Shown here: piece by piece, positions 33,697 to 44,247 of the stretch | How the letters are laid out: every line of letters begins with the position of its first letter | Numbering within the stretch: the first letter of the stretch is position 1 | DNA from: Duganella flavida | Lineage (GTDB): Bacteria; Pseudomonadota; Gammaproteobacteria; Burkholderiales; Burkholderiaceae_D | DNA length: 64,000 bases | NCBI RefSeq assembly: GCF_009857445.1 | Contig: NZ_WWCN01000004.1 | Location: forward strand, 124,001-188,000 | Reading direction: 5' to 3' | Notes under the pieces: generated by a model | Database searches by the model: none | What the model was told of the DNA's origin: nothing | What the model saw: the letters and a program-made list of their open reading frames with translations, nothing else | Made by a program: the position numbers and the translations under genes

Positions 33697-36600
33697 ATGA
33701 AAAAGCTACTTTCCCTGCTACTGTTGCCCGCGTTGCTGATGGCGCTGCCGGCCTTCGCCGCGCCGACCCAGATCGCGCAAGTGCCGCTGCTGAACATCAC
33801 CGGCACCGGCACCGTCAAGCCCAACCTGATGCTGCTGTTTGATAACTCCGGCTCGATGGATCAGACCTACACGCCGGACTATGTCAACGACAACCTGTGC
33901 CGTAGCAATGTGTCGCTGGCGGCCGGCATCATGGCGTGTAACGTCGGCCATCCGCCGTTCATGAGCCCGGACTTCAACAAGCAGTATTACAATCCGGCCT
34001 TGCATTACCAGGTGCCGATCAAATCGGACGGCACTTATTACCCTGAGCAGAATGCGGCCAATACCAGCAACTGGACCTCGGTCAGCGGCGACGGCTTCGG
34101 CGCCCGCAAGGCCGATATGTTCGGCAACACCGTCACCAGCAACATCAACCTGGTGACCGGCTTCCCGGACCTGGAATGGTGCACCAGCACTGCCGCCACT
34201 TCCTGCCAGTTCAACACTTCCACCTACAGCTACCCGGACGCCACCTACAAGTCGCCGATCGCCATCACCACCGCCCCGTACTACTACACCATCGGCGTTG
34301 GCCAGTACTGCACCGACGACACCATGACCAACTGCAAGTCGACCTCGATCGGCGCGGCGGCGCCGTCGGGCTACCCGGTGCCGGTCAAGGTGCGCTGGTG
34401 CAGCGACAAACTGCTGACCTCTTGCCAGGGCAAGCGCGTGGGCGCCTTTATTTATCCGAGCTACTCGGCGCCGGCCGGTGCGATTGCTTCGTACGGCACC
34501 ATCGCCATCGGCAATTCGACCACCGCCACCTCGCTCAACATCACGAACATCGCGATTGCTGAATCAGGCGGCAGCGTCAACATCACCAGCGGCACCATGA
34601 CCGCCAGCACCGGCACCAACACCGCGCTCAAGGCGCAGACCATGGCCAGCACGGTGGCGGCCAACATCATCGCTCGCAGCACCACCAACCAGTACTACGC
34701 CTGCGTGAAAACGCCGACCGGCCAGCCGACCGTGCCTGCCTGCAGCGTGTTCGGCATTACGCTGTCAGCGGACAACGTGGTGGCGGTGGTGCCGGTCAGC
34801 TGCACCGGCAGCAAGAGCGTGGCCAACTGCGTGACCATCAACGACAATTCGCGCGCTGGCTGGGGCTTTACCGTTACCGCCAATTCGGTGCGCGTGGCGC
34901 CCGCGTATGTGACCTTCAGCGGCACCACCTCCAGCAGCGGCACGCCGGCGATGGGTGCGACCAGCTATAACTCCACCAGCCTGTTCAGCAGCATGTCGAT
35001 CGGGAAAACTCAGACGGCGGCGCAAGTAGCGGCGTTGTTCATCGCCAAAATCGGCACCAGCGGCACCTACAAGGCGTACGCCGGTACCAATGCTGCGTGC
35101 GTCAACACGCTGCCGAGTAACAGTGTGTGCGTGGTCGACAGCGGTTCAACCGCCAACACCGGGGTGCTCACCATCGGCGCTGTCAGCAATGCCGGCACGC
35201 TGGTCAGCACCACGGTGGCGGCGGCGATGGACACCATCCCCACCACTACGGCGGCGTTGTCCGCCGGTTCCGGCGCGCCGAATCCGTTTGTGCGCGTGAA
35301 CATCGTCAGCGGCTCGACCTATCCGAAGTCGGCCGACCGTACCGATTGCGCCGGCGCCACCTGTACCTATGCCGAGGAGATGAACAACTTCGCCAACTGG
35401 TATGTGTATTACAAGAGCCGTTTGCAAATGATGAAGACCTCGCTCGGCATTGCGTTCTCGCCGATTACCGCCAACTACAAGGTTGGCTACGTCAAGCTCT
35501 CCAATGCCGGCGCCGGCGCCGCAATGGATTTAAAACCAGCTGACTTTACCGGCAGTGCACGCTCGACCTGGTACACCACGCTGTACAACACCACCACCTC
35601 GGGCTCGACGCCGATCCGCACCGCGATGGACAACGTCGGCCGCATGTTCGCCAACCTCACGCCGTACAACTATGCGGCCGGACAGGAAGTGGTGCAGTAC
35701 CCATGCCAGCCTAACTTCATGATCCTGACCACGGACGGCTACTGGAACGGCACCTCCACCGCCAACGTGGTCAATAACGACAACGTCGAAAACGCGTCGC
35801 GCTTCTGTACGCTGTCGTCCGGTTGTGTTGACAAGCGGGCGCAATCGCAGCCGTCGATTTCGGACGTGGCGCTGCACTGGTATAACGGCGGTTCCAGCAC
35901 CGGCACCATATCGCTGCGGCCGTCGCTGGAGCCGGACATGACCAAACCCGGCTCGGTGCCCGCCGCCAACGGCGAGAATACCCACCTGCACATGAACACC
36001 TACACCCTCGGCCTGGGTGTGGACGGCGTGATGGCGTACGACCCGAACTACGACACCGCACCCAAGCCGGGCGGCGATTTCTATAACCTGATCACGCAAG
36101 CGCCGACCGGCTGCCCATGGAATGGCGGTGGCGCCTATGTGTGGCCGGATCCGGACGTGACCAACACCGCCAGCACGGTGCAGGAGCGGGTCGACGATTT
36201 GTGGCACGCGGCCATCAACGGCCATGGCAAGTACTTCAGCGCCCAGGATCCGAAAGACGTGGTGGCTGGCTTGCGCGAGGCACTATCGAATATGCAGGTG
36301 CGCACCGGCGCGGCAGCGGCAGCAGCCACCTCGACGCCTAACATCACGCTGACCGACAACGATATTTTCTCGGCTACCTTCACCACCGTGCGCTGGTATG
36401 GCGAACTGACCGACCGCAAGATCGACACCACCACCGGCGACGTGATCAAGACGCCGGCCTGGAGCACCAGCAACACGGTCGGCAAATCGATTGCCACGCG
36501 CAAGATCAAGATGATGCAGGCTAACCAGGCGCCCGGCACCACGCCGGTCGACTTCAGCTTCAGCGTGATGGATAGCGCGACCCAGGCCTGGTTCGCCAAC

Positions 36601-38262
36601 AAGTGCAGCATCCTGGCCCAGTGCACGCTGTTGTCGACGGCGGACAAGGCCACCGTCAACAGCGGCACCAATATGGTCAACTGGCTGCGCGGGGTGCAGG
36701 ACTACGCGGACGACAACCTGTTCCGCGCCTACACCACCACCACCGACTCCACCGGCGCCACGGTGCCGATCGTGATCGGCGATATCGCTTCGTCCAAGCC
36801 GGCCTATCTGCGCGAGCCGCACAACAATTACCCGGACCCGGACTATGCCACGTACAAGGTGAGCAAGGCCAGCCGTCCAGGCACGGTCTTCGTCGCTGCC
36901 AATGACGGCATGCTGCACGCGTTCGACGGCGCCAACGGCAATGAGCGCTGGGCTTATGTGCCGCGCATCGTCATGAGCAAGCTGGCGGCATTGGCCAGCA
37001 CCACCTACGGCACCAACCACCAGTTCAACGCCGACGGTTCGCCGGAAGTGGCGGACGTGAAGATCAACGGCGCCTGGACCACCATGCTGGTCGGCGGCCT
37101 GAATGCGGGCGGGCGCGGCTACTACGCGCTGGACGTGTCCGATCCGACTGCGCCCAAGGTGATGTGGGAAATCTGCGCCGACGTTGCCGTGTGCCCGCAA
37201 AACCGGGTGGCGGAGCTGGGTGAGCTGGGCCTGAGTTTCGGCAATCCGCAGTTCGGCATCTGGCAGGGCAAGTGGGTGGTGTTCCTGACGTCGGGCTACA
37301 ACAATATTCCGGGCACCGACAATGTCAGCACCGGCAGCGGCGTCGGCATGCTGTTCATCATCGACGCCGCGACCGGCAAGGTGCTGAAGACGGCCAGCAC
37401 GGCGTCCGGCGACACCACCACGCCATCCGGCCTGGCCAAGATCACCGCCATCAGCAACGACCCGCTGGCCGACGCCACGGTCAGCTACATCTACGGCGGC
37501 GACAACCAGGGCCAGATGTGGCGCTTCGACCTGACCGCCACCACCGGCGCCATCTCGGTGCTGAAGATGGGCGATGCCGGCGCCACCAAGCCGATCACCA
37601 CCCGTCCGGATGTGACGCTGTGCGGCGTGCCGGTCACCACCACCGACGCCAGCGGCGTGTCTACCACCAAGACCACCGGCGTACGCGTGGTGGTGTTCGG
37701 CACCGGCCGCCTGCTGGACGTGCCGGATACCTCCAACACGGCGGTGCAGAGCCTGTTCGCACTGAAAGATGGCGGCACGGCCGAGGGCACTATCCCGAAT
37801 TCCGCCCTGGTGCAGCAGACGCTGAGCGTGCTCGGCTCGACCACCAACTCGGTGACTTATGGCGTGACCAGCAATCCGGTCGACTTGAACGTCAAGGACG
37901 GCTGGTACTTCCACTGGAATATTAATGCGGGCGAGCGCATGAATCTGGATCCGCAAATTGTCAGCGGCGTGGTGAATGTGGTGACCAACGTGCCATCGTC
38001 CTCGTCGGCGTGCTCGGTGGGCGGCACCAGTAATCTGTACCAGGTGGATGTGTGCACCGGGCAGGGGGTGAATGGCGACCCCGCCGGCGCCACGCTGTCC
38101 AACACCTCGGCGGCCGTCGGTTTCATCATCGTGCGCCTGCCAAGCGGGCAGTTGAAGCTGATTACCACCTTCGCCGACGGCAGCAACGCCACCAGCCGCA
38201 CCAAGGAACTGGATACGGCCGAGGCACACCGGGTCGGATGGCGTCGTATTAAAGGACAATAA
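33697..38262 (+). CDS. pilY1: PilY1-type pilus tip adhesin
   Basis: This 1521-residue exported protein caps the pilus and acts in adhesion, twitching and surface sensing. The signal peptide is [22 protein letters not shown] von Willebrand A domain begins at about residue 41, with the MIDAS motif DNSGS (49-53), and continues at about 678 with LTTDGYWNG. Between them lies an unusually long Ser/Thr/Gly/Asn-rich stretch with two similar units (about residues 264-520). The C-terminal beta-propeller spans about 890-1450 ([41 protein letters not shown]). The acidic calcium loop before IYGGD is reduced ([10 protein letters not shown]). SD-like TTGAGGA precedes the ATG. Confidence 0.95.
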   Translation: MKKLLSLLLLPALLMALPAFAAPTQIAQVPLLNITGTGTVKPNLMLLFDNSGSMDQTYTPDYVNDNLCRSNVSLAAGIMACNVGHPPFMSPDFNKQYYNPALHYQVPIKSDGTYYPEQNAANTSNWTSVSGDGFGARKADMFGNTVTSNINLVTGFPDLEWCTSTAATSCQFNTSTYSYPDATYKSPIAITTAPYYYTIGVGQYCTDDTMTNCKSTSIGAAAPSGYPVPVKVRWCSDKLLTSCQGKRVGAFIYPSYSAPAGAIASYGTIAIGNSTTATSLNITNIAIAESGGSVNITSGTMTASTGTNTALKAQTMASTVAANIIARSTTNQYYACVKTPTGQPTVPACSVFGITLSADNVVAVVPVSCTGSKSVANCVTINDNSRAGWGFTVTANSVRVAPAYVTFSGTTSSSGTPAMGATSYNSTSLFSSMSIGKTQTAAQVAALFIAKIGTSGTYKAYAGTNAACVNTLPSNSVCVVDSGSTANTGVLTIGAVSNAGTLVSTTVAAAMDTIPTTTAALSAGSGAPNPFVRVNIVSGSTYPKSADRTDCAGATCTYAEEMNNFANWYVYYKSRLQMMKTSLGIAFSPITANYKVGYVKLSNAGAGAAMDLKPADFTGSARSTWYTTLYNTTTSGSTPIRTAMDNVGRMFANLTPYNYAAGQEVVQYPCQPNFMILTTDGYWNGTSTANVVNNDNVENASRFCTLSSGCVDKRAQSQPSISDVALHWYNGGSSTGTISLRPSLEPDMTKPGSVPAANGENTHLHMNTYTLGLGVDGVMAYDPNYDTAPKPGGDFYNLITQAPTGCPWNGGGAYVWPDPDVTNTASTVQERVDDLWHAAINGHGKYFSAQDPKDVVAGLREALSNMQVRTGAAAAAATSTPNITLTDNDIFSATFTTVRWYGELTDRKIDTTTGDVIKTPAWSTSNTVGKSIATRKIKMMQANQAPGTTPVDFSFSVMDSATQAWFANKCSILAQCTLLSTADKATVNSGTNMVNWLRGVQDYADDNLFRAYTTTTDSTGATVPIVIGDIASSKPAYLREPHNNYPDPDYATYKVSKASRPGTVFVAANDGMLHAFDGANGNERWAYVPRIVMSKLAALASTTYGTNHQFNADGSPEVADVKINGAWTTMLVGGLNAGGRGYYALDVSDPTAPKVMWEICADVAVCPQNRVAELGELGLSFGNPQFGIWQGKWVVFLTSGYNNIPGTDNVSTGSGVGMLFIIDAATGKVLKTASTASGDTTTPSGLAKITAISNDPLADATVSYIYGGDNQGQMWRFDLTATTGAISVLKMGDAGATKPITTRPDVTLCGVPVTTTDASGVSTTKTTGVRVVVFGTGRLLDVPDTSNTAVQSLFALKDGGTAEGTIPNSALVQQTLSVLGSTTNSVTYGVTSNPVDLNVKDGWYFHWNINAGERMNLDPQIVSGVVNVVTNVPSSSSACSVGGTSNLYQVDVCTGQGVNGDPAGATLSNTSAAVGFIIVRLPSGQLKLITTFADGSNATSRTKELDTAEAHRVGWRRIKGQ

Positions 38263-38266
38263 GGGG

Positions 38267-38272
38267 TATAAT
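38267..38272 (+). promoter_or_regulatory. -10 element of prfC
   Basis: An exact TATAAT lies 5 bp past the pilY1 stop and 37 bp before the prfC ATG. The -35 is weak. It gives prfC a transcript separate from the pilus operon. Confidence 0.55.
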
Positions 38273-38308
38273 CGAGGGTTTGCAGAACCGCCTCAGCTCC
38301 CCGATACA

Positions 38309-39976
38309 ATGGTCAACGATACCGAAAACACTATCCCTGAAAATAACGACGACGCGTCGTCAGCGGCCGGCCTGAAAACGCCGGCCCTGATTGCGCGCGA
38401 AGTACAGCGCCGCCGCACCTTCGGCATCATCTCCCACCCGGATGCGGGTAAAACCACGCTGACCGAAAAGCTGCTGCTGTTCTCGGGCGCGATCCAGATG
38501 GCCGGTACCGTGAAAGCCCGTAAATCGGGCCGCCACGCGACCTCGGACTGGATGGAGATCGAGAAGCAGCGCGGCATTTCGGTGGCGTCGTCGGTGATGC
38601 AGTTTGAATTCCGCGACCACGTGGTCAACCTGCTGGACACCCCGGGCCACCAGGACTTCTCGGAAGATACCTACCGCGTGCTGACCGCCGTCGACTCGGC
38701 GCTGATGGTGATCGACGCCGCCAAGGGTGTGGAAGCACAGACCATCAAGCTGCTGGACGTGTGCCGCATGCGCAACACGCCTATCGTCACCTTCATGAAC
38801 AAGATGGACCGCGAAACCCGCGATCCGCTGGAATTGCTGGACGAGCTGGAATCGGTGCTGAAGATCCAGTGCGCGCCGGTGACCTGGCCGATTGGCATGG
38901 GCAAGAATTTCCGCGGTGTGTACCACCTGCTGAACGACACCATCATGCTGTTCAAGGCCGGTGAAGAGCGTGCCGACGGCGCGTTCGAGATCATCGAAGG
39001 CATCGACAACCCGCGTCTGCAGGAAATGTTCCCGCTGGAAATGGATCAGCTGCGCATGGAAGTGGAGCTGGTCAGCGGCGCCTCGACCCCGTTCAACCTG
39101 GAAGAGTTTCTGGCGGGTGTGCAAACCCCGGTGTTCTTCGGTTCGGCAATCAACAACTTCGGCGTGCGCGAGATCCTGTCGGCGCTGGTCGACTGGGCCC
39201 CGGCGCCACGCGAACGCGACGCCAGCGTGCGTGCGGTCGATCCGAAAGAAGAGCCGTTCACCGGTTTCGTGTTCAAGATCCAGGCCAATATGGACCCTGC
39301 GCACCGCGACCGGATTGCTTTCCTGCGCGTCTGCTCGGGCCGCTTTGAGCGCGGCATGAAGGTGAAGCACTTGCGTCTGGGACGTGAGGTGAAGGTATCG
39401 TCGGTGGTGACGTTTATGGCGTCTACCCGCGAACAAGTGGAAGAGGCATACGCCGGCGATATTATCGGCTTGCCGAATCACGGCAATATGCAAATCGGCG
39501 ATTCATTCTCCGAAGGCGAAATGCTGACCTTTACCGGTATTCCATTTTTTGCCCCGGACTTTTTCCGCCAGGTGCGTATCCGTAATCCGCTGAAAATTAA
39601 ACAGCTGCATAAAGGTTTGCAACAGCTGGGCGAAGAGGGCGCGGTACAGGTATTTAAACCGGTGCAGGGCGGTGAACTGGTATTGGGCGCGGTCGGCGTG
39701 CTGCAGTTTGAAGTGGTTGCCAGCCGTCTGATGAATGAATATGGCGTGGACGCTGTATTTGAAGGCACCAGTATCAGCAGCGCGCGCTGGGTTTCCAGTG
39801 ACGATAAAAAAGCGTTGGCTGATTTTGAAGACCAACTCGGACATAACGTCGCTTACGATGCCGCTGGTAATCTGGCCTATCTGGCGACCTCCAGCGTCAA
39901 CCTGCGCCTGACCCAGGAACGCTGGCCGAAACTGCAGTTCCACGCAACGCGCGAACACTCGGCCAAGCTGGTCTGA
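38309..39976 (+). CDS. prfC: Peptide chain release factor 3
   Basis: This 555-residue translational GTPase recycles RF1 and RF2 from the ribosome after peptide release. The P-loop is [16 protein letters not shown] (about residues 43-58). The G2 region is [15 protein letters not shown]3 is DTPGHQDF and G4 is TFMNKMD. C-terminal RF3 domains follow with [20 protein letters not shown]. An N-terminal extension of about 25 residues ([15 protein letters not shown]) is longer than in E. coli (529 residues). A terminator follows. Confidence 0.97.
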   Translation: MVNDTENTIPENNDDASSAAGLKTPALIAREVQRRRTFGIISHPDAGKTTLTEKLLLFSGAIQMAGTVKARKSGRHATSDWMEIEKQRGISVASSVMQFEFRDHVVNLLDTPGHQDFSEDTYRVLTAVDSALMVIDAAKGVEAQTIKLLDVCRMRNTPIVTFMNKMDRETRDPLELLDELESVLKIQCAPVTWPIGMGKNFRGVYHLLNDTIMLFKAGEERADGAFEIIEGIDNPRLQEMFPLEMDQLRMEVELVSGASTPFNLEEFLAGVQTPVFFGSAINNFGVREILSALVDWAPAPRERDASVRAVDPKEEPFTGFVFKIQANMDPAHRDRIAFLRVCSGRFERGMKVKHLRLGREVKVSSVVTFMASTREQVEEAYAGDIIGLPNHGNMQIGDSFSEGEMLTFTGIPFFAPDFFRQVRIRNPLKIKQLHKGLQQLGEEGAVQVFKPVQGGELVLGAVGVLQFEVVASRLMNEYGVDAVFEGTSISSARWVSSDDKKALADFEDQLGHNVAYDAAGNLAYLATSSVNLRLTQERWPKLQFHATREHSAKLV

Positions 39977-39994
39977 GTTTCCCTCGCTCCAACG

Positions 39995-40023
39995 AAACCC
40001 CGCCGTGTGCGGGGTTTTTTTAT
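39995..40023 (+). terminator. Intrinsic terminator after prfC
   Basis: AAACCCCGC (39995-40003) pairs with GCGGGGTTT (40009-40017) around CGTGT, and runs into a T tract that ends near 40021. Confidence 0.9.
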
Positions 40024-40094
40024 GGCTGCAGCAAGCTTTCAAGCCAAGTCTTGGCGCGTTCTCGCCAAGTTCTGGCGAGGATCAAATTCTTCGC

Positions 40095-40140
40095 TTGACA
40101 AGGCCGGTGTATGAGCCTACTGTATTACTCAACTAATACA
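40095..40140 (+). promoter_or_regulatory. Promoter and YtrA-type operator of the GntR-ABC operon
   Basis: TTGACA (40095-40100), a 17-bp spacer and TACTGT (40118-40123) form a strong promoter. Overlapping the -10 and start point is the perfect dyad TGTATTA-CTCAAC-TAATACA (40121-40140). It lies 15 bp before the GntR start, so autorepression by the encoded YtrA-type regulator is the natural reading. Confidence 0.75.
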
Positions 40141-40154
40141 CAAATACGAAGATC

Positions 40155-40541
40155 ATGGCCTCCCACACTTCTTCCTTGTTCTCGATCACGACCGGTTCGT
40201 CGGATCCTATTTATCGCCAGTTAATTGAGCAGGTGCGGCGATTAATTGCCGCTGCCGTTTTAAAACCCGGCGATGTTTTACCGTCGGTGCGGGATGTGGC
40301 GGTGACGTTAGCCGTTAATCCCATGACGGTTTCCAAGGCTTATAACATGATGGAAACCGAAGGTTTATTAAGCCGCGCACGCGGGGTGGGCATGCTGGTG
40401 GCCGATAGTAAATCGCCGCAAGGCCCGGAACATCTTTTAAGGCCGACGCTGGAGCGCGCCGCCGCTGAAGCCCGGCAATTGGAATTGGATAATGAAACTG
40501 TGATGGCGCTGTTTGCGAAAATTCTTGGAGAAACTAAATGA
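40155..40541 (+). CDS. GntR family regulator, YtrA subfamily
   Basis: This 128-residue regulator is little more than a GntR winged helix (PIYRQLIEQVRRLIAAAVLK, GDVLPSVRDVAVTLAVNPMT, VSKAYNMMETEGLLSRARG) plus a short C-terminal dimerisation helix. This is the YtrA architecture that controls adjacent ABC transporters. The stop overlaps the ATPase start by 4 bp. The codon composition is more AT-rich than the average of the window. It probably binds the dyad at 40121-40140. Confidence 0.93.
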   Translation: MASHTSSLFSITTGSSDPIYRQLIEQVRRLIAAAVLKPGDVLPSVRDVAVTLAVNPMTVSKAYNMMETEGLLSRARGVGMLVADSKSPQGPEHLLRPTLERAAAEARQLELDNETVMALFAKILGETK

Positions 40542-41257
40542 AACCAGCAGTCGTGGAAATAAACAATCTGCACAAAGCTTTTGGTCAACAGCAAGTATTG
40601 CAGGGCGTTAATTGGAATATTGAGCCGGGTAAAGTTATTGGCTTGCTCGGACGCAATGGCGCGGGTAAATCGACGTTGATGGAGTGCTTGCTGGGCTTGC
40701 GCGAGGCTGATGCCGGCGGCGTCAAGCTGTTCGGCCAGCCGGTCGGCGCGATGGATGAGACGGCAAGGGCCAGCATCGGCTACGTGCCGCAAAAGTCGGA
40801 ACTGTTTGAATGGTTGACGCCCTTGCAACTGCTGGATTACTTCAAAGCGCTGTATCCGCGCTGGAATCAGGCCAAGGTGGATGGCCTGATGCAGCGCTGG
40901 GGACTGGCCGGCGACAAGCAAACCAAGCATATCAGCAAGCTTTCTGGCGGCGAAAAACAACGCCTCTCCATCATCCGCGCGCTGGCCCACGATCCGAAAC
41001 TGCTGGTGCTGGATGAGCCAGTCGCCAGCCTCGACCCGGTTGGGCGCCGGGATTTCCTGCAGGAACTCATCAGCGATGTGATCGAGCGTGATACCACGGT
41101 GATCTTCTCCACCCACATTTTGTCTGACCTGGAGCGGGTGGCGCTGGACGTGGCGTTCTTGCAGGGTGGCAAGATTGTGCTGCAAGGGGCGCTGGATGAA
41201 TTGCTGGAAGGAAAAAATCTCAGTCTGGAAGACTTGTTTGTCGAGGTGACCAAATGA
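40538..41257 (+). CDS. ABC transporter ATP-binding protein
   Basis: This 239-residue ABC ATPase has Walker A GLLGRNGAGKST (about 34-45), a Q-loop in YVPQKSELFEW, signature KLSGGEKQRLS, Walker B LLVLDEPVASLDP and the switch His in IFSTHILSD. It is of the YtrB/CcmA-like export type. It is translationally coupled to both the upstream regulator and the downstream permease. Such YtrA-linked exporters often respond to cell-envelope stress or antibiotics. The substrate here is unknown. Confidence 0.94.
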   Translation: MKPAVVEINNLHKAFGQQQVLQGVNWNIEPGKVIGLLGRNGAGKSTLMECLLGLREADAGGVKLFGQPVGAMDETARASIGYVPQKSELFEWLTPLQLLDYFKALYPRWNQAKVDGLMQRWGLAGDKQTKHISKLSGGEKQRLSIIRALAHDPKLLVLDEPVASLDPVGRRDFLQELISDVIERDTTVIFSTHILSDLERVALDVAFLQGGKIVLQGALDELLEGKNLSLEDLFVEVTK

Positions 41258-42675
41258 ACCGGCAACTCGTGACGCAGGTGCTGCGCGACCGCGCCTCCTG
41301 CGGCCTGCTGGTGCGCCTGAGCTGGTTTGTTGGCGCTTGCGCGGTGGGGCAGCTGATTTTTGCCTACACCGTTGGCAATCCGGCATTCGGCAATCTCCTG
41401 ATGCTGTTTCTGGTCTGCGGCCTGGCTTACTTGTGGTGCGGTGCGATCCTGAAGAGCTCGGTGCAGCAGAACTTGCCATCGAACGCGGTGCTGGTGCCGG
41501 GACTGCGGTCCAGCCTGATGCGCATGACGGCGGTGCTGTATCTGGTCGCCACGCTGTTCACCGCAGCGCTGAGCTGGCTGTTGCTGGACCGTCCCGGCTA
41601 CGGGCTGCTGGGGGCGGGCTTGTTCAGCATCTACGTACTGTACGCGCAGCGCTACAACTGGCTGAACTTGCTGCCGTCGGTAATCGTGGTTGGCTCGATG
41701 TGGATTACCAAACATCCGATGGACAAGCTGCTGGCGGCGGCCGATACGGTGGGTGAGCCGCTGGTGACCGCCATCGGCGCGGTGTTGCTGGCGCTGCTGG
41801 GCAGGCATGCCTTGCACGCCGTGTTCCCGCGCGGCGGCGACCGCCACTTTGCATGGCACCAATGCTTTAGCCGCCAGCTGGCGCGTGCCAAGGGCACGGT
41901 GCTGAACACGGAGCCGGGCGGCGGCATGCGCTGGCTGGCGTGGCTGCGCATGCCCTACAACGCGGCACTGCGTTTCGATAGCCGCCGTGGCGCCGCCCAA
42001 GGCCGTCAGATGATGCACGTGCTGGGCACGTCGGCGCATGACGGTGGCGTGATTGCCTACGCGCTGGTGTCGGTGATCGCCATGTCGTGGGCCGGCCGCT
42101 ATCTTGCGAGCCAGACCGACCAGATCTTCGTGATGGTGTGCAGCACCATGATGCAGGGCATGCTGATGATGAGCGTGCTGATGTACGCGGCCACGGTGGC
42201 GACGCAGATGGTGCGCTACAGCGGCGAGCAGGGCTTGTATCGCCTGACGCCGGCCGCGCCGGCTACCGCGCAAATCAACCGTGTGCTGCTGGGGACGCTG
42301 ATGTTCCGCTGCCTGCGCTTGTGGGGGCTGTCGGTGCTGGCGATTGTGTGCATCGACATGATCGTGCTGGGCCAGTTCGAGCTGCGCGGCATTACCTTTG
42401 TGCTGGCGATGCTGATGCTGCCGTTTGCCGGCTTGCTGCTGCGCGATTACGCCAGCGCGCCGTTGCAGCAGAATTCACTGCTAACGGTCGCCGTCAGCAC
42501 GCTGGTGGTGGTGATCTACATTACGCTTGCGGTGGTAGATCAGACGTATCCGGGCTTGCCACTGTTCTGGTTCGGTGGCGCGGTGGGTGTGGCGACGGTA
42601 GTGGCGCTGCGCCTGCGCTGGCAGCAGTTGATGGCCTCGCCGGCGGCGCTGCCGTCCGGCCGCATGGCGGCCTAA
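41254..42675 (+). CDS. ABC transporter permease, multi-span membrane protein
   Basis: I do not recognise a named family for this 473-residue protein. Its coupling to the ATPase (ATGA overlap) and some ten hydrophobic segments identify it as the permease. Segments include GLLVRLSWFVGACAVGQLIF near residue 12, LLMLFLVCGLAYLWCGAIL, AVLYLVATLFTAALSWLLL and, near the end, LTVAVSTLVVVIYITLAVV. A soluble stretch at about 190-260 separates two membrane halves. The stop overlaps the convergent gene's stop. Confidence 0.82.
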   Translation: MNRQLVTQVLRDRASCGLLVRLSWFVGACAVGQLIFAYTVGNPAFGNLLMLFLVCGLAYLWCGAILKSSVQQNLPSNAVLVPGLRSSLMRMTAVLYLVATLFTAALSWLLLDRPGYGLLGAGLFSIYVLYAQRYNWLNLLPSVIVVGSMWITKHPMDKLLAAADTVGEPLVTAIGAVLLALLGRHALHAVFPRGGDRHFAWHQCFSRQLARAKGTVLNTEPGGGMRWLAWLRMPYNAALRFDSRRGAAQGRQMMHVLGTSAHDGGVIAYALVSVIAMSWAGRYLASQTDQIFVMVCSTMMQGMLMMSVLMYAATVATQMVRYSGEQGLYRLTPAAPATAQINRVLLGTLMFRCLRLWGLSVLAIVCIDMIVLGQFELRGITFVLAMLMLPFAGLLLRDYASAPLQQNSLLTVAVSTLVVVIYITLAVVDQTYPGLPLFWFGGAVGVATVVALRLRWQQLMASPAALPSGRMAA

Positions 42676-43358
42676 TTGGTTTGCAGGACCAGTCCTAGCG
42701 TGACTACCGGCTCGCTGGCGCCGCGCGCCATGCGGCTGCCCCAGGTGGCGTCGATTTGCAGGTGATCCGGGATCAGCGCGTGGGCGAAGCCGACTTGGTA
42801 ACGCGAACCGCTGCGCTGGCGGCCGAAAGTTTCGGCGGTCAGCGAGTTGCGTTCGCTGAGTTTGAACTCGGCGCCGATACCCCAGCTGGCATCGGTACGG
42901 CGCCGCGATTGCATGCGCACCACGCCGGCGTTCAGGTGCAGCAACACGCTGTCGTCGCGCAGTGAAAAGCTGAGTGGCATGTTGGCCGACAAGTCGCCGT
43001 CCAAGCCGCGCCCGCTGCGGAACTGGTTGGCCAGCACCAGCCCGATGCCCCAGCCGCCGGGGTCGAGTGTCTTGAACACGGTCTTGGCTTGCAAGCGGCC
43101 GTAATGCATGGTGCGGCGGTTGTCTTCCATCCAGGCGCCGCCGGCCGCCAGTTCCCACGTGCCGCCGACGTTGCAGGCTGGCGTGGCCCAGAATTCGCGC
43201 ACCTCGTCGGCACGCAAGGCGTAGGTCTCCAGCTGGCATTGGCCAGGATCGACGATGGCGGCATCGTCCACCGTCATCGGACGGCCGGCGTGGGCGGGCA
43301 GGGTGGCGTAGGCCAGCAGGCAGGCGCATGCAGCACGGCGCGTGTTCAGGAAATTCAT
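42672..43358 (-). CDS. Exported, probable outer-membrane beta-barrel protein of unknown function
   Basis: The 228-residue protein has a signal peptide (about residues 1-24, ending ATLPAHA). A conserved-looking lead MTVDDAAIVDPGQCQLETYA follows, then about ten amphipathic strands with turn residues (ELAAGGAWM, GIGLVLANQFRSG, VLLHLNAGVVRMQ, GIGAEFKLSERNSLTAE) and a terminal strand VVTLGLVLQT. This pattern fits a small porin-like barrel. ATG 43358 is used; a GTG one codon earlier is possible. No family name can be given. Confidence 0.75.
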   Translation of the reverse strand: MNFLNTRRAACACLLAYATLPAHAGRPMTVDDAAIVDPGQCQLETYALRADEVREFWATPACNVGGTWELAAGGAWMEDNRRTMHYGRLQAKTVFKTLDPGGWGIGLVLANQFRSGRGLDGDLSANMPLSFSLRDDSVLLHLNAGVVRMQSRRRTDASWGIGAEFKLSERNSLTAETFGRQRSGSRYQVGFAHALIPDHLQIDATWGSRMARGASEPVVTLGLVLQTN

Positions 43359-43402
43359 CACGCCAGTGTAGTGCGGCCAGATGAAGTCCTGATGACAGCG
43401 CT

Positions 43403-43786
43403 TTATTTGGCGGGCGTGGCCAGCGGCTTGCCTTTTTCGACTACGTATACACCGACCAGTTTCATGGTGCCGGTGCCGACGTTAATGGCGTCATGGATGG
43501 TGCCGGCCGGGATCACGAACGACTCGCCCGCCTTGACGCGGCGCGGGTCTTCACCTTCGATGCGCAACTCGCCTTCGCCTTCCAGCACGTAGCTGATTTC
43601 ATCGCCGGGATGTGAATGGCGGCCAGCGGCCACGCCCGGATCCAGCTCCACTTTGGCGACCACCGCTTCGCGGCCGGGGACAGAGACATCGGCTTTCTGA
43701 ATGACGGTGCGGCGGATGGTGCCGGTTTGCGCTTGTGCGGTGCTGGCAGCGAGTACGGCAATCAGGATCAGCTTGCTGAGTTTCAT
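43403..43786 (-). CDS. Secreted cupin domain protein
   Basis: The 127-residue protein has a signal peptide (MKLSKLILIAVLAASTAQAQ) and a single conserved cupin barrel. The first motif is GRHSHPGDEISYVLEGEGEL (metal ligands His, His and Glu), and the second is PAGTIHDAINVGTG (His). It is probably a periplasmic metal-binding protein of unknown substrate. AAGGGA precedes the ATG. The start overlaps the stop of the upstream membrane-protein gene, so both are in one operon. Confidence 0.88.
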   Translation of the reverse strand: MKLSKLILIAVLAASTAQAQTGTIRRTVIQKADVSVPGREAVVAKVELDPGVAAGRHSHPGDEISYVLEGEGELRIEGEDPRRVKAGESFVIPAGTIHDAINVGTGTMKLVGVYVVEKGKPLATPAK

Positions 43787-44151
43787 GGCGTGTCCCTTGG
43801 CGTTGTTGGAACGTCAATTCTACGCCGTCCCAGCCAGAGTGCGTCGGCTATTGCGGCTATCCAGCACACGAGGCACACCAGCGAGGCTGCATTGGTGGCG
43901 GGATTGTCGATGCCGGCGCTGTGGATGCGCTCGGTGATGGCAATCGGATCGAAGGCTAGTGCGCCGCTGTTCAGCTCGTCCAAAATGCGGTCGGCCAGCT
44001 GCAGCGTAGTGCGCAGCAGGTAGAACGCGGCAGCCGCAGTGGGCAGCAGGAACACCAGTCCGCGTGCGGCGCGGCGCGGCTGCAACGCGAGGTGGCCCAG
44101 TCCGGGAAAAATCAATGCTGATATCAGGGCCGCCTTGGTCGATGCTTTCAT
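43783..44151 (-). CDS. Small membrane protein of unknown function
   Basis: The 122-residue protein has three predicted membrane helices (KAALISALIFPGLGHLAL, GLVFLLPTAAAAFYLLRTTL, and AASLVCLVCWIAAIADALWL). The FPGLGHLAL...RRAARG start recalls small TM2-type membrane proteins, but I cannot assign a family. CAGGAG lies 5 nt before the ATG. It is coupled to the cupin gene by a 4-bp overlap. Confidence 0.78.
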   Translation of the reverse strand: MKASTKAALISALIFPGLGHLALQPRRAARGLVFLLPTAAAAFYLLRTTLQLADRILDELNSGALAFDPIAITERIHSAGIDNPATNAASLVCLVCWIAAIADALWLGRRRIDVPTTPRDTP

Positions 44152-44247
44152 ATCGCTCCTGTTGTTACTTCGTGCCTATTGATCAAACGCAAGAACGCGT
44201 TGGGTTGGCTCACGTAGATTACAACATCTTGGCTGCCGGGGGGAATC

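Noticed and set aside
36283..38259. Minus-strand open frame of about 658 codons under pilY1
   Set aside because: It is antisense to a recognised gene, low-complexity and rich in Gly, Ala, His and Arg, with no start signal.
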